Shown here piece by piece: positions 52,830-60,903 of a stretch of DNA of 64,000 nucleotides. The position numbers and the translations under genes were made by a program. Below the pieces are notes generated by a model. The model did no database searches and was not told where the DNA came from. It saw nothing but the letters and a program-made list of their open reading frames with translations. Within the stretch, counting starts at the first letter, position 1, and each line of letters begins with the position of its first letter. The DNA is from Methylovirgula sp. (GTDB lineage: Bacteria > Pseudomonadota > Alphaproteobacteria > Rhizobiales > Beijerinckiaceae), in NCBI RefSeq assembly GCF_037200945.1, contig NZ_JBBCGP010000001.1, positions 682,001 through 746,000 of the forward strand. Reading direction: 5' to 3'.

Positions 52830-53711
52830 CTAAATCACGATCCGCCGCAGATCGCCGACCTCGCGGCCGCCGGGCAGCAGGCCGCGCATTCGCGCCCTGA
52901 TGTAAGGGCTTTTCTGCGTCCCCTCGATCTGGAAGAAATTGTAGCTGGCCCTGTAGGCACCGGAATCGTGAATGGCCGAGGCGGACGCGACTCCAATGAC
53001 CGGAACCTGTCTTGACGGTCCGGGCAGATGCGCGATCGACAGCTTGTGGTTGTGGCCATGCAGAACAAGCTCGGCGCCGACCCGGCGGATCATGGCCTCG
53101 AATTGGGCCGCATCGGACAGGCCGCGGGCGAATTTCGCGCCGCCTTGATACGGCGGATGATGGATCATGATGACCCGGACCAGCCCATCTTGCGCAGCCT
53201 GACTTAAGAGGTCCGCCACCGCCGCCAATTGGGCACGACCCAACCGGCCGGCGGCGATCAGCGGCAAGGTCGGGACGGCGGAGGAAAGGCCAATCAACGC
53301 TACCCCCTCACGCACGCGCAAATAGGGAAAGGCTTCGCCCGCATCGCCCCGGCTCCATGGCGCGAAGGTCGCCGCAAGATACGGCAGCGCCGCGCGCACA
53401 TAGGCATCGTGATTGCCGGGCACGAAGCTCACGTCCTTCGGGCCGCCCAGCGTTTCGAGCCAGGCACGCGCCGGCGGAAATTCGGCCTTAAGACCAATGT
53501 TGAGAATGTCGCCCGTCATGGCGATGTGCCCAGGGCGCTGCGCCTTGATGTCGGCGACGAGAACGCCAAGCGCATCCATGTCGTGGACGAGGTGGCGGCC
53601 CCGCGTCCAATTGAGATAGCCGGTCAGCCGCTTGCCGAGAAGTTCATGTTTCCGCGGGCGCGGCAAAGGTCCGATATGCGCATCGGACAGATGGGCAAGC
53701 CGTAACGTCAA
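52830..53711 (-). CDS. Calcineurin-like metallophosphoesterase
   Basis: 293 residues from TTG 53711 (LTLRLAHLSDAHIG), chosen because GGAG lies seven bases upstream and the family usually begins right at this strand. Full set of metal motifs: D-x-H in SDAHIG, GD in MTGDI, GNHD in VPGNHDAY, H in MIHHPP, and GHNH in VLHGHNH. Hydrolyses a phosphoester, perhaps a cyclic nucleotide or lipid pyrophosphate; substrate unknown. Twenty bases after the mbfA stop on the same strand, so possibly co-transcribed. Confidence 0.88.
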   Translation of the reverse strand: MTLRLAHLSDAHIGPLPRPRKHELLGKRLTGYLNWTRGRHLVHDMDALGVLVADIKAQRPGHIAMTGDILNIGLKAEFPPARAWLETLGGPKDVSFVPGNHDAYVRAALPYLAATFAPWSRGDAGEAFPYLRVREGVALIGLSSAVPTLPLIAAGRLGRAQLAAVADLLSQAAQDGLVRVIMIHHPPYQGGAKFARGLSDAAQFEAMIRRVGAELVLHGHNHKLSIAHLPGPSRQVPVIGVASASAIHDSGAYRASYNFFQIEGTQKSPYIRARMRGLLPGGREVGDLRRIVI

Positions 53712-53730
53712 ACAAATCTCCGGACGAACT

Positions 53731-54702
53731 TTAGGCGTTGCCGATAAGAATGCCGGCCACGAGCACGATGACACCGCCGAGCACGATCTGGAATATCGCT
53801 TTTAGGAGGGGGGTGTCCATGTAATGGGCTCGCACCCAGGCGATCGCCCAGAGTTCGAAGAAGACGACCACGCCGGCAATTGCCGTAGCGGTGGTGAAGG
53901 CGTGGGGCGCCGAATTTGGCACAAGATAAGGCAGCGTATGGCCAAGGCCGCCGAGCGCCGTCATCGCGCCGCAGATGGGGCCGCGCAGCCAGGGCGAGCC
54001 ACGCCCGCTGATGGCGCCGTCATCAGACAGTGCCTCCGCGAACGCCATGCTGATCCCGGCGCCGATCGAGGCGGCGAGGCCGACGAGGAACGTCGACCAA
54101 TTATTATGCGTGGCGAACGCCGCGGCGAAGAGCGGCGCCAGTGTCGAGACCGAGCCGTCCATCAGCCCGGCGAGGCCGGGCTGAACGTATTGCAGAACGA
54201 AATTGCGTTTTTGCCGCGCGTCTTCTTTCTGACGCTCGGTGGGGTTCAGATATTCTTCCTGAATGTCTGCCGCGATGGCCTCATGGCCCTTTTCGACCTC
54301 GGCAAGATCGGCGAGCAATGTCCTGATGGCGGGGTCTTGCGCCTGTCCCGCGGCTTTGACGTAGAAATTGTAGGCTTCGGTTTCGCGGAAATCGACCTCA
54401 GTGCGGATTTGCGAGAGCGGCAGATTGCGGACAAGCCAGACGGGCCGGCGCTTCATGAAACCGCTGACGTCGGCGCGCCGGATCGGCAGGAGATTGGGGC
54501 CGTATTTCTCGTGATAGGTCTTGAGCAGAGCGTCGCGGTGTGAAGCTTCGACGGCGGCCATATCGGCGAATATTTTCGCCGTACCCGGATAGCGCTCGTG
54601 CAAATCCTCAGCGAACGACGCATAGACACGGTGGTCGTCGTCCTCGGCATCGATAGCCAAAGCAAGGATTTCGCGCTCGCTGAGTTGCGAGAATCGTTTC
54701 AT
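53731..54702 (-). CDS. mbfA: MbfA, ferritin-VIT1 fusion iron exporter
   Basis: 323 residues. N-terminal ferritin-like (erythrin-vacuolar iron transporter) domain with paired Glu/His: ALAIDAEDDDHRVY, VEASHRD, VDFRETEAYNFY, VEKGHEAI. The C-terminal VIT1-like part has about five membrane helices (QPGLAGLMDGSVSTLAPLFAAAF; ASIGAGISMAFAEALSDDG). MbfA exports iron from the cytoplasm under high iron or peroxide stress in Rhizobiales and is controlled by Irr. An ICE-like box 17-33 bases before the ATG fits this. Confidence 0.93.
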   Translation of the reverse strand: MKRFSQLSEREILALAIDAEDDDHRVYASFAEDLHERYPGTAKIFADMAAVEASHRDALLKTYHEKYGPNLLPIRRADVSGFMKRRPVWLVRNLPLSQIRTEVDFRETEAYNFYVKAAGQAQDPAIRTLLADLAEVEKGHEAIAADIQEEYLNPTERQKEDARQKRNFVLQYVQPGLAGLMDGSVSTLAPLFAAAFATHNNWSTFLVGLAASIGAGISMAFAEALSDDGAISGRGSPWLRGPICGAMTALGGLGHTLPYLVPNSAPHAFTTATAIAGVVVFFELWAIAWVRAHYMDTPLLKAIFQIVLGGVIVLVAGILIGNA

Positions 54703-54718
54703 AGATGGCCTATTTCAG

Positions 54719-54735
54719 ATTAGAATAGTTCTAGA
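54719..54735 (-). promoter_or_regulatory. ICE (Irr) box of mbfA
   Basis: TTAGAA-TAG-TTCTAGA, close to the Irr-binding consensus TTTAGAA-N3-TTCTAAA, in the short gap between mbfA and the divergent Nudix gene. Irr represses mbfA in other Rhizobiales, so the same is expected here. Confidence 0.7.
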
Positions 54736-54782
54736 CTTAACGCCGCTTGGGCTCGGACGCAACCGGCCTTACAAAGAAGCGG

Positions 54783-55256
54783 ATGCCACATTTTTTCCGT
54801 CACATGGGCGAGCAGGTGAAGCGCCACCTGCATGGTTTGCTTCGGCCGCCGCGGCTTGGTGTCCGCTGTCTCGTCATCGCGGAAAATCCCGGCAAGCCGG
54901 CGCAAATTCTGCTCGTGCGCCACACCTATATCGCGGGCTGGTACATGCCCGGTGGTGGCGTCGATCCGGGCGAATCGGCGCAGGCCGCCACGATACGCGA
55001 ACTGCGCGAGGAAACCGGCTTCGAATGCCTGGAACCACCGAGGCTGCACGGCTTCTATTTCAAACGCGGCAGCCGCGATCATGTCGCACTCTATATCGCG
55101 GACTCGTACAAGCAGAACGGCGCGCGGGCGCCCGATTTCGAAATCGCGGAAATGGGTTTCTTTCCATTCGATGCCTTGCCTAAGGGCACAAGCCCGGCGA
55201 CACGGGCGCGGATTGCTGAAATTTTCGAGGCCACACCCGCAACCGACATCTGGTGA
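54783..55256 (+). CDS. Nudix hydrolase
   Basis: 157 residues from ATG 54783; TTG 54747 and ATG 54804 are alternatives. The Nudix box is complete: GGVDPGESAQAATIRELREETGF (G-x5-E-x7-REL-x2-EE-x-G). Strand ILLVRHTYIAGWYMPGGG precedes it. Hydrolyses a nucleoside diphosphate linked to another group; substrate not predictable. Divergent from mbfA across an 80-base gap with the ICE box. Confidence 0.87.
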   Translation: MPHFFRHMGEQVKRHLHGLLRPPRLGVRCLVIAENPGKPAQILLVRHTYIAGWYMPGGGVDPGESAQAATIRELREETGFECLEPPRLHGFYFKRGSRDHVALYIADSYKQNGARAPDFEIAEMGFFPFDALPKGTSPATRARIAEIFEATPATDIW

Positions 55257-55284
55257 GGGATTGGCCACGACGGGCTCGCAATGT

Positions 55285-55399
55285 TAGAGCGGAACGCGAA
55301 AAAGTGGATTCCGGTTTTTCGCTAAAGTCCCGCTCTAAAATTTTCCAGAGTCGATCACGTTCATGATTTTGGATCAATCTGATCCAAAATCATCGTGAT
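55285..55399. repeat. Intergenic palindrome pair (Rhizobiales-type)
   Basis: First hairpin: outer arms TAGAGCGG/CCGCTCTA with inner arms GCGAAAAA/TTTTTCGC (55285-55337). Second hairpin: ATGATTTTGGATCA-ATC-TGATCCAAAATCAT (55363-55393), perfect 14-base arms, extended by GATCACG/CGTGATC. Palindromes with these core words occur in many Rhizobiales genomes. They sit between the Nudix and GNAT genes, where no other feature lies. Confidence 0.75.
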
Positions 55400-55415
55400 C
55401 TAACCGCTTCGCGCC

Positions 55416-55922
55416 ATGGCTGATCTTTCGCTCGTTCTCGCGCCACAAACGGCGGCCGACCAGGCCGTGATCGACAAGCTTGACGAACGCGTGTTCGGCC
55501 CCGGCCGTTTCGCCCGCTCAGCCTATCGGCTGCGCGAGGGCGTCCCGGCGGATTTGCGGCTCTCCTATGTTGCGCGCGTCGGCACCTACCTCGTCGGCGC
55601 CAATCGGATGACCCATATCCGCTGCGGCGAGGCGCCGATCCTGTTACTTGGCCCACTGAGCGTCGAGCCGGCGTTCCGCTCCTCCGGCATCGGCGAAGCG
55701 CTCGTGACAAAATCCCTGGACGCGGCGCGCGCGGCCGGCCACAAGCTCGTCATTCTCGTTGGCGACCTCGCCTATTATCAACGGATGGGGTTTCGGCCTG
55801 TGCCTGAGGGATTGCTGATTTTTCCTGGTCCGGTCGATCCGGCGCGCCTGCTTTATTGCTCGCTGACCGAGGAGGGTTTGGACGGGTTTGGTGGGCGCGT
55901 CAGCAAAGCGCGGCCCACCTGA
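55416..55922 (+). CDS. GNAT-family N-acetyltransferase
   Basis: 168 residues. Acetyl-CoA-binding motif A LLGPLSVEPAFRSSGIGEALVTKSLDAARAAGHKLVILVGDLAYYQRMGF is almost complete, with the RxxGIG loop at about residues 88-95. It matches the YhbS-like group (predicted N-acetyltransferase). Acceptor unknown. Starts ATG 55416; no operon partner. Confidence 0.87.
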   Translation: MADLSLVLAPQTAADQAVIDKLDERVFGPGRFARSAYRLREGVPADLRLSYVARVGTYLVGANRMTHIRCGEAPILLLGPLSVEPAFRSSGIGEALVTKSLDAARAAGHKLVILVGDLAYYQRMGFRPVPEGLLIFPGPVDPARLLYCSLTEEGLDGFGGRVSKARPT

Positions 55923-55926
55923 TTAT

Positions 55927-56322
55927 TCAGGAACGCGGGCCAACGATGACCGTGGAAACCGGCGCGCCCGGCACATCTTCGTCTTTCGGATTGAGGCCAG
56001 CGCGCTGAAGCGCCAGGAAGATCGACGAATCGGCCGGAACGCTATGATCGTAAATCACCGTCAACCCGCGCTGATCCGGTTCGACAGAATTTTGCTGATC
56101 CACCGAAACCCAGGCGCCGGCGGCGCGCAACGCCTGTTCCAGCGAGCGGGCAAAGTCCTTCGCCTCGCCTTGATGCGGCGAAAGGATCGAGGCTTTCGCC
56201 TCGCGCAGCACGTAATGTTTGATGATGTCGCGCTGATGCAAATCGAGCTGGCGCTGACCCGGCGCCGCGGAGGCACTTGTTACGAGCAGGAAAGCACCGA
56301 GCGGAATGAGACGCCGTGTCAT
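55927..56322 (-). CDS. Secreted hypothetical protein
   Basis: 131 residues from ATG 56322 (MTRRLIPLGAFLLVTSASAA), a clear signal peptide with an AxA cleavage site. The mature protein is helical and charged with a C-terminal VSTVIVGPRS. DFARSLEQALRAAGAWVSVDQQN resembles the small periplasmic domains that combine an amphipathic helix with beta strands, but I do not recognise the family. Convergent with the GNAT gene. Confidence 0.6.
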   Translation of the reverse strand: MTRRLIPLGAFLLVTSASAAPGQRQLDLHQRDIIKHYVLREAKASILSPHQGEAKDFARSLEQALRAAGAWVSVDQQNSVEPDQRGLTVIYDHSVPADSSIFLALQRAGLNPKDEDVPGAPVSTVIVGPRS

Positions 56323-56418
56323 GAGCCGCCTTCCGTGAGGTCGGAATGCCATGATCTAAGGATAATGCGAGCGCGGATGCCAGCCGAAAATATCCTAGCT
56401 TCCAAGAGACGAATTCCC

Positions 56419-57231
56419 ATGAACCTGAGATATCGCGTTGTTTGTGCGGCATTGGCTCTTGCAATCCCGTCGCCACTTACCGCGCAGCAGACGACACCGA
56501 ACGAATTCGTCCTTGCTCTAAATCTGCCCGACGGCACGCGTCAGCGCGTTCTTTACGCCACACCGGATCATCCGCAGGCAACACTCGTCATGTTGCCGGG
56601 CGGCGCCGGCGAGATCGAACTTCGCCGCGACGGCGATATCCGTCACGACGATAATTTCGTCGTGCGAACACGAAGTCTGTGGGTCGCACAAAATTATGCT
56701 GTGCTGATCCCCGACACGATCGACCATGAGAACTTGCGCGGGCTGCGTAGTTCGCCAGCTTATGCTGCAATCGTTACGGCTTTGGTGCAATTGGCGCAGA
56801 CAAAAGCTGCTGTTCCGGTCTTTCTGCTTGGTACCAGCCAAGGCTCGATCGCAGCGATGAATGGCGCCGCTCACGCGCATCCCTATACGCTCGCGGGCGT
56901 TGTTCTTACCGAGTCCGTTTCGCGCGTCGGCCATAGCGGCGAGACAGTCTTTGACGCCGATCCGCAAGATGTTCGCGTGCCGGCGCTCGTGGTCGCAAAC
57001 TATGACGACCAGTGCGACGTCGCACCGCCGCAGGATGCGCCACGCATTGCCGCAGCCATGTCGCATTCGCCCGATGTGCGCATCATCCATGTCAGCGGCG
57101 GCATTGACAAATCTGCGCGCACCTGCGGGTCGCTGAGCCCACACGGCTATTATGGCATCGAGGCGAGAGTCGTCGACGCTATCAGCGCCTGGATCAAGGA
57201 TCATATGCCGACAAAATCCCGGTCGCGCTAA
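56419..57231 (+). CDS. Secreted alpha/beta hydrolase
   Basis: 270 residues from ATG 56419. Signal peptide RYRVVCAALALAIPSPLTAQ. VMLPGGAGEIELRR forms the oxyanion loop; the nucleophile elbow is GTSQGS near residue 140. An Asp (NYDDQC) and His (PHGYYGIE) follow in positions expected for the triad; two Cys (QCD, TCG) may pair. Periplasmic esterase or lipase-like; substrate unknown. A much longer frame extending back to 55888 lacks a plausible start. Confidence 0.8.
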   Translation: MNLRYRVVCAALALAIPSPLTAQQTTPNEFVLALNLPDGTRQRVLYATPDHPQATLVMLPGGAGEIELRRDGDIRHDDNFVVRTRSLWVAQNYAVLIPDTIDHENLRGLRSSPAYAAIVTALVQLAQTKAAVPVFLLGTSQGSIAAMNGAAHAHPYTLAGVVLTESVSRVGHSGETVFDADPQDVRVPALVVANYDDQCDVAPPQDAPRIAAAMSHSPDVRIIHVSGGIDKSARTCGSLSPHGYYGIEARVVDAISAWIKDHMPTKSRSR

Positions 57232-58052
57232 GCCGCGACCGGGACCCGGATAATCTCTTCGGTCATCACCGCGAACCTGTTGAGCCAATGCGGCCCATAA
57301 GTCGTCAGCATCGGAATATCCATCGCGTCGCGACCGCGCGCGATCAGAATCCGTCCGATGCGCGGAATATTGTGACGCGGATCGAACGTGTACCAGCGGC
57401 CGCCTAGATAGGCCTCGAACCAGGCATTGAAATCCATCGGCGCCGGGTCGGGCGGGACACCGATGTCGCCGAGATAGCCGTTGCAATATCGCGCCGGAAT
57501 ATTGAGGCAGCGGCAGAGCGTCATTGCGAGATGGGTAAAGTCGCGACAGACGCCCGTTCCCTCTTCGAGCGCCTGAGCAGCCGTGCGGGTCGGGCGCGCA
57601 GCCTGGTAATCGAAATAAAGAGTGTTGTGGACGAAATCGCAGACCGCCTGCACCTTCGCCCATCCGCCCCGAATGCCGCCGAATTGGCGCCAGGCGAGGT
57701 CCGACAGAAGATCTGTCTCGCAATATCGGCTGCCTTGCAGGAACGGCAATGCGTCAAGCGGCACATCGTTGACCGGCGTGATGTCAGCATTCACATCGAT
57801 AATGTCGTGACCGCCGTCGCATGCGTAGACACCATCGAGGTCGAGGCTTATGCGGCCCGGTTGCGCGTTGAAACGGCGTAGCACATTGCCCTGCCCGTCC
57901 GTGAAAGTCCCCACGGAAACTGGCTGCGACACGCGAAAATCGCGTTCGCGCAAAATACCGCCGCGCCCGCTGGAATGGACATCCATAGCCGTGACCACCG
58001 CGGCGGGTTGCGTCAGTTCTATTTCAATATTGAAGCCGTAACGAATAAGCAT
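57228..58052 (-). CDS. Transglutaminase-like cysteine-protease-fold protein
   Basis: 274 residues. An N-terminal beta domain (IRYGFNIEIELTQPAAVV) is followed by the transglutaminase core: catalytic Cys in EEGTGVCRDFTHLAMTLCRCLNIPARY and Asp in WYTFDPRHNIPRIGR. The catalytic His position (usually xHAW) reads Asn in MDFNAWFEAYLGG. Such proteins often lie beside circularly permuted ATP-grasp genes, which are absent here. Activity is uncertain because of the His change. Confidence 0.85.
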   Translation of the reverse strand: MLIRYGFNIEIELTQPAAVVTAMDVHSSGRGGILRERDFRVSQPVSVGTFTDGQGNVLRRFNAQPGRISLDLDGVYACDGGHDIIDVNADITPVNDVPLDALPFLQGSRYCETDLLSDLAWRQFGGIRGGWAKVQAVCDFVHNTLYFDYQAARPTRTAAQALEEGTGVCRDFTHLAMTLCRCLNIPARYCNGYLGDIGVPPDPAPMDFNAWFEAYLGGRWYTFDPRHNIPRIGRILIARGRDAMDIPMLTTYGPHWLNRFAVMTEEIIRVPVAA

Positions 58053-58297
58053 GACATGGTCTCACAAAATTTGTTGGGACCTCAACAATTGGCTTCCTAA
58101 ATCGTTCCGCTGGGTGGTCGCCGTATGAGGTTCGCAAAGGTCACGCTCAAGTTCGATGGCTTCTTGTTCATCTCGACATCGGATTGAGCTTTTTAGCTCC
58201 TTCGGCAAACTTCAGCGGAACGAACCCAACCGGCCCGAATTGCAGGAGCACCAAGCCGCGCGAAACGACGCGGCTTCCTGAGATTTGGGAGAGCCAG

Positions 58298-58792
58298 ATG
58301 GTCAAACAAGCAAAAGATTTAAGTGTTCTCTTTTATGAGACGCTTCGCGACATCTATTTTGCCGAAAAGCAAATTCTGCGCGCGCTTCCGAAAATGGCCA
58401 AAACCAGCCAGTCCGACGAACTGCGCCAAGCGTTCGAGACGCATCGTGATCAAACGGAAGGGCATGTCGAACGCCTCGAAAAGATTTTCGAGATCATCGA
58501 CAAGCCGGCGCGCGGCAAGACTTGCGATGCGATCAACGGCATCCTCGACGAGGGCAAGGAAATCATGGAAGACTTCGCCGACACCGAGGCGCTCGATCCA
58601 GGCCTTCTCGCGGCCGCGCAAGCCGTCGAACATTATGAGATCAGCCGCTACGGCACGTTGAAGACCTGGGCCGCGCAGCTCGGACTTCGCGATGTCGTGC
58701 CGCTGCTTGAGGCGACTTTGGCCGAAGAGAAAAAGACCGACGACCTGCTCTCGAAGCTCGCGCAGAACGTCAATCGCAAGGCGGCTGCTTAA
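58298..58792 (+). CDS. DUF892/YciF-like ferritin-fold protein
   Basis: 164 residues from ATG 58298 behind GGAGAG. FYETLRDIYFAEKQILRALPKM, ETHRDQTEGHVERLEKIFE, and LAAAQAVEHYEISRYGTLKTWA carry the Glu/His pairs of a four-helix di-metal bundle. The family is linked to general stress in many bacteria. Lys/Ala-rich tail. Divergent from the transglutaminase gene and convergent with the XRE regulator. Confidence 0.9.
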   Translation: MVKQAKDLSVLFYETLRDIYFAEKQILRALPKMAKTSQSDELRQAFETHRDQTEGHVERLEKIFEIIDKPARGKTCDAINGILDEGKEIMEDFADTEALDPGLLAAAQAVEHYEISRYGTLKTWAAQLGLRDVVPLLEATLAEEKKTDDLLSKLAQNVNRKAAA

Positions 58793-58800
58793 CTGACCTA

Positions 58801-58828
58801 TCGGCCCGGACGCCAATGTCCGGGCCGA
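58801..58828. terminator. Bidirectional hairpin between convergent genes
   Basis: TCGGCCCGGAC-N6-GTCCGGGCCGA, perfect 11-base arms, between the DUF892 stop (9 bases) and the XRE-regulator stop (10 bases). It lacks a strong T-run, but its position fits a shared terminator. Confidence 0.6.
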
Positions 58829-58837
58829 ACTCATCCA

Positions 58838-59713
58838 TTACCTCGCCATCTCGCATTCGCCGGCTATTTGAACGACACCTTCGCGTTTGCCGTCGATCAA
58901 CATTCTGACACGCTCCGCGTCCGCCGGCGTCGCGGGATTGTAGACAACCATGCTGAGATCGGCGCGACCATCGACGGCGAAGGTTGAATATTCCATCTCG
59001 ATCACGCCCGCGATTGGATGGTGGAGATGTTTGGTGCCTTCGCCATAGGTGCGCACATCATTGGTACCCCATACGGCGGCGAATTCGGGACTTTCCCGGC
59101 AGAGGTCATAGACGAAAGTTTTCACATAATCCGACGCTCCGGCCCGCGCGACATCGGTGCGGAAAGCGGCAACCACAAATCGGGCGACGCTGCCCCAATC
59201 AGACTGGCGGGCGCGGATATAAGGCTCGCAGAACATCATGCGCAGAATGTTGCGCTTCTCAGGCGGCAACGTTCCGTAATCCGTCAGCACCGCCGCGGCA
59301 GCACGATTCCAGGCCAGCACATCCCATATCGGCGTTTTGATGAAAGCCGGACTGAATTCGAGCGCGTCAAGTATGCGTTGCAGCCGCGGCGTCACGCTCT
59401 CGACAGCCTGGTAATGAACTTCCGGCGGCCGGCCTAGACCGAGCAGGAAAAGGTGCTCGCGCTCGACCTCCGTCAGCATGAGCGCCCCGGCAATGCGGTT
59501 CAGCACATCGGCAGACGGCGCGCCGCCACGTCCCTGTTCGAGCCATGTGTACCAGGTCGTGCTGACATTGGCGCGCTGCGCCACTTCCTCACGGCGCAAC
59601 CCCGGTGTGCGTCGGCGCGTCGAGGAGAAGCCGAAGGCGGTCGGGTCGAGCTTGGCGCGCCGATCTTTCAAATAGACGCCTAGAAGGTTCTCGTTCGTGG
59701 CGGGGACGTTCAT
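58838..59713 (-). CDS. XRE-family regulator with MmyB-like ligand domain
   Basis: 291 residues. N-terminal helix-turn-helix LRREEVAQRANVSTTWYTWLEQGRG (residues about 39-63) and the family start LLGVYLKDRRAKLDP. The C-terminal MmyB domain (FSPAFIKTPIWDVLAWNRAAAAVLTDY; LHHPIAGVIEMEYSTFAVDG) binds a hydrophobic ligand in relatives. Typically represses a divergent oxidoreductase gene; here that is the SDR gene, with TTATAC-CT-GTATAA between them. Confidence 0.92.
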   Translation of the reverse strand: MNVPATNENLLGVYLKDRRAKLDPTAFGFSSTRRRTPGLRREEVAQRANVSTTWYTWLEQGRGGAPSADVLNRIAGALMLTEVEREHLFLLGLGRPPEVHYQAVESVTPRLQRILDALEFSPAFIKTPIWDVLAWNRAAAAVLTDYGTLPPEKRNILRMMFCEPYIRARQSDWGSVARFVVAAFRTDVARAGASDYVKTFVYDLCRESPEFAAVWGTNDVRTYGEGTKHLHHPIAGVIEMEYSTFAVDGRADLSMVVYNPATPADAERVRMLIDGKREGVVQIAGECEMAR

Positions 59714-59724
59714 CCTGTTAGGCC

Positions 59725-59738
59725 TTATACCTGTATAA
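59725..59738. promoter_or_regulatory. Palindromic operator candidate TTATAC-CT-GTATAA
   Basis: A perfect 6-base inverted repeat with a 2-base centre, 12 bases before the XRE-regulator start and 68 before the SDR start. Probably the regulator's own binding site, controlling both divergent genes. Confidence 0.55.
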
Positions 59739-59805
59739 AGTCACTAATTTACCGGGATAAATAATGAGCCAATAATCGCGCTTTCTCAACCCGGAGACGA
59801 TCTTC

Positions 59806-60681
59806 ATGCGTGTATTCGTAACTGGCGCGACCGGCTTCATCGGCGCCGCTCTTGTTCCGGAATTGATCGGCGCTGGCCATCAAGTCCTTGGCCTCACGCG
59901 CTCGGAAGCGGGTGCCAAGGCGCTCGCGGCCGCCGGCGCCGAAGTTCATCACGGATCGCTAGAGGATCTGGACAGCCTCAAGCGTGGTGCGGCTGCGGCG
60001 GATGCCGTGATCCATCTGGCCTTCATTCACGACTTCTCGAAATTCGAGGAGAATTGTGAAATCGACCGGCGCGCCATCGAGGCGCTCGGTTCGGTACTTA
60101 AAGGTTCGGATCAACCGCTCATCGTCACCGGCGGGACCGGCCTGTTGGCGCCAGGCCGCCTCGCGACCGAAGACGACAAGCCGGCGGGGCATTTTCCGCG
60201 TTTATCGGAGGCGGTTGCATCGGCTCTCGCGGCGGCTGGGGTCAATGCCTCCGTGGTCCGGCTTCCGCAGGTGCATGACACGGCCAAACAGGGCCTCGTC
60301 ACTTATGCGATCTCGGTTTTCCGCGAAAAAGGCGTCTGCGCCTATGTCGGAGACGGACATCAGCGATGGCCGGCGGCGCATGTCGTTGATGTGGCGCGCC
60401 TTTACCGGTTGGCGATCGAGAAGGCGGAAAAGGGTGCGATCTATCATGCCGTCGCCGAAGAAGGCGTCCCGGCAGTGGACATTGTGAATGCGCTTGGCCC
60501 GCGTCTGCAACTGCCTGTCAAATCCATTACTCCTGACGAAGCTCAAGCCTTTTTCGGCTGGCTCGCTATGTTCACGACACTCGACCTGCCTGCTTCGAGC
60601 GAACAGACAAAAAAGAAGCTCGGATGGCAGCCGACCCATCGCGGCTTGATCGCTGATCTCGAAGAGCTACAGGTGGGCTGA
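59806..60681 (+). CDS. Extended-SDR NAD(P)-dependent oxidoreductase
   Basis: 291 residues. N-terminal Rossmann motif VTGATGFIGAALV (TGxxGxxG), then HHGSLEDLDSLKRGAAAADAVIHLAF. The Ser/Tyr-Lys active site is not conserved (VTGGTGLLAPG in place), as in atypical extended SDRs of the WcaG/NmrA-like type. WPAAHVVDVARLYRLAIE is typical. Target of the divergent MmyB-type regulator by position. Substrate unknown. Confidence 0.9.
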   Translation: MRVFVTGATGFIGAALVPELIGAGHQVLGLTRSEAGAKALAAAGAEVHHGSLEDLDSLKRGAAAADAVIHLAFIHDFSKFEENCEIDRRAIEALGSVLKGSDQPLIVTGGTGLLAPGRLATEDDKPAGHFPRLSEAVASALAAAGVNASVVRLPQVHDTAKQGLVTYAISVFREKGVCAYVGDGHQRWPAAHVVDVARLYRLAIEKAEKGAIYHAVAEEGVPAVDIVNALGPRLQLPVKSITPDEAQAFFGWLAMFTTLDLPASSEQTKKKLGWQPTHRGLIADLEELQVG

Positions 60682-60903
60682 GACGCTGAGGCTCAAGCCG
60701 AGGATTCCTTGACTCCCTGGCTCCCTGCGCCTAAAAGCGCCGCTTCTCGCAAGAGATGAAAATTTGATCAGCCGACCGGCCCTGGAGGCAGGCGGTTCTC
60801 GTCCGGCAGCGCGTGGCGCCCCCGGGCGCGATTGGTGTTGAACGCATAAAAGCCGAAGATACGGCATTTGCTTGAGCCCGTCTCAGGCAGAAGGATAAAG
60901 CGC

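Noticed and set aside
56518..57723. 401-residue minus-strand frame across the alpha/beta hydrolase and transglutaminase genes
   Set aside because: Overlaps two supported genes in other frames and has no domain.
58060..58130. Possible general-stress (EcfG-type GGAAC...CGTT) promoter before the DUF892 gene
   Set aside because: A GGGAC word and a CGTT word are present, but the 22-base spacing is too long for the known 16-17.
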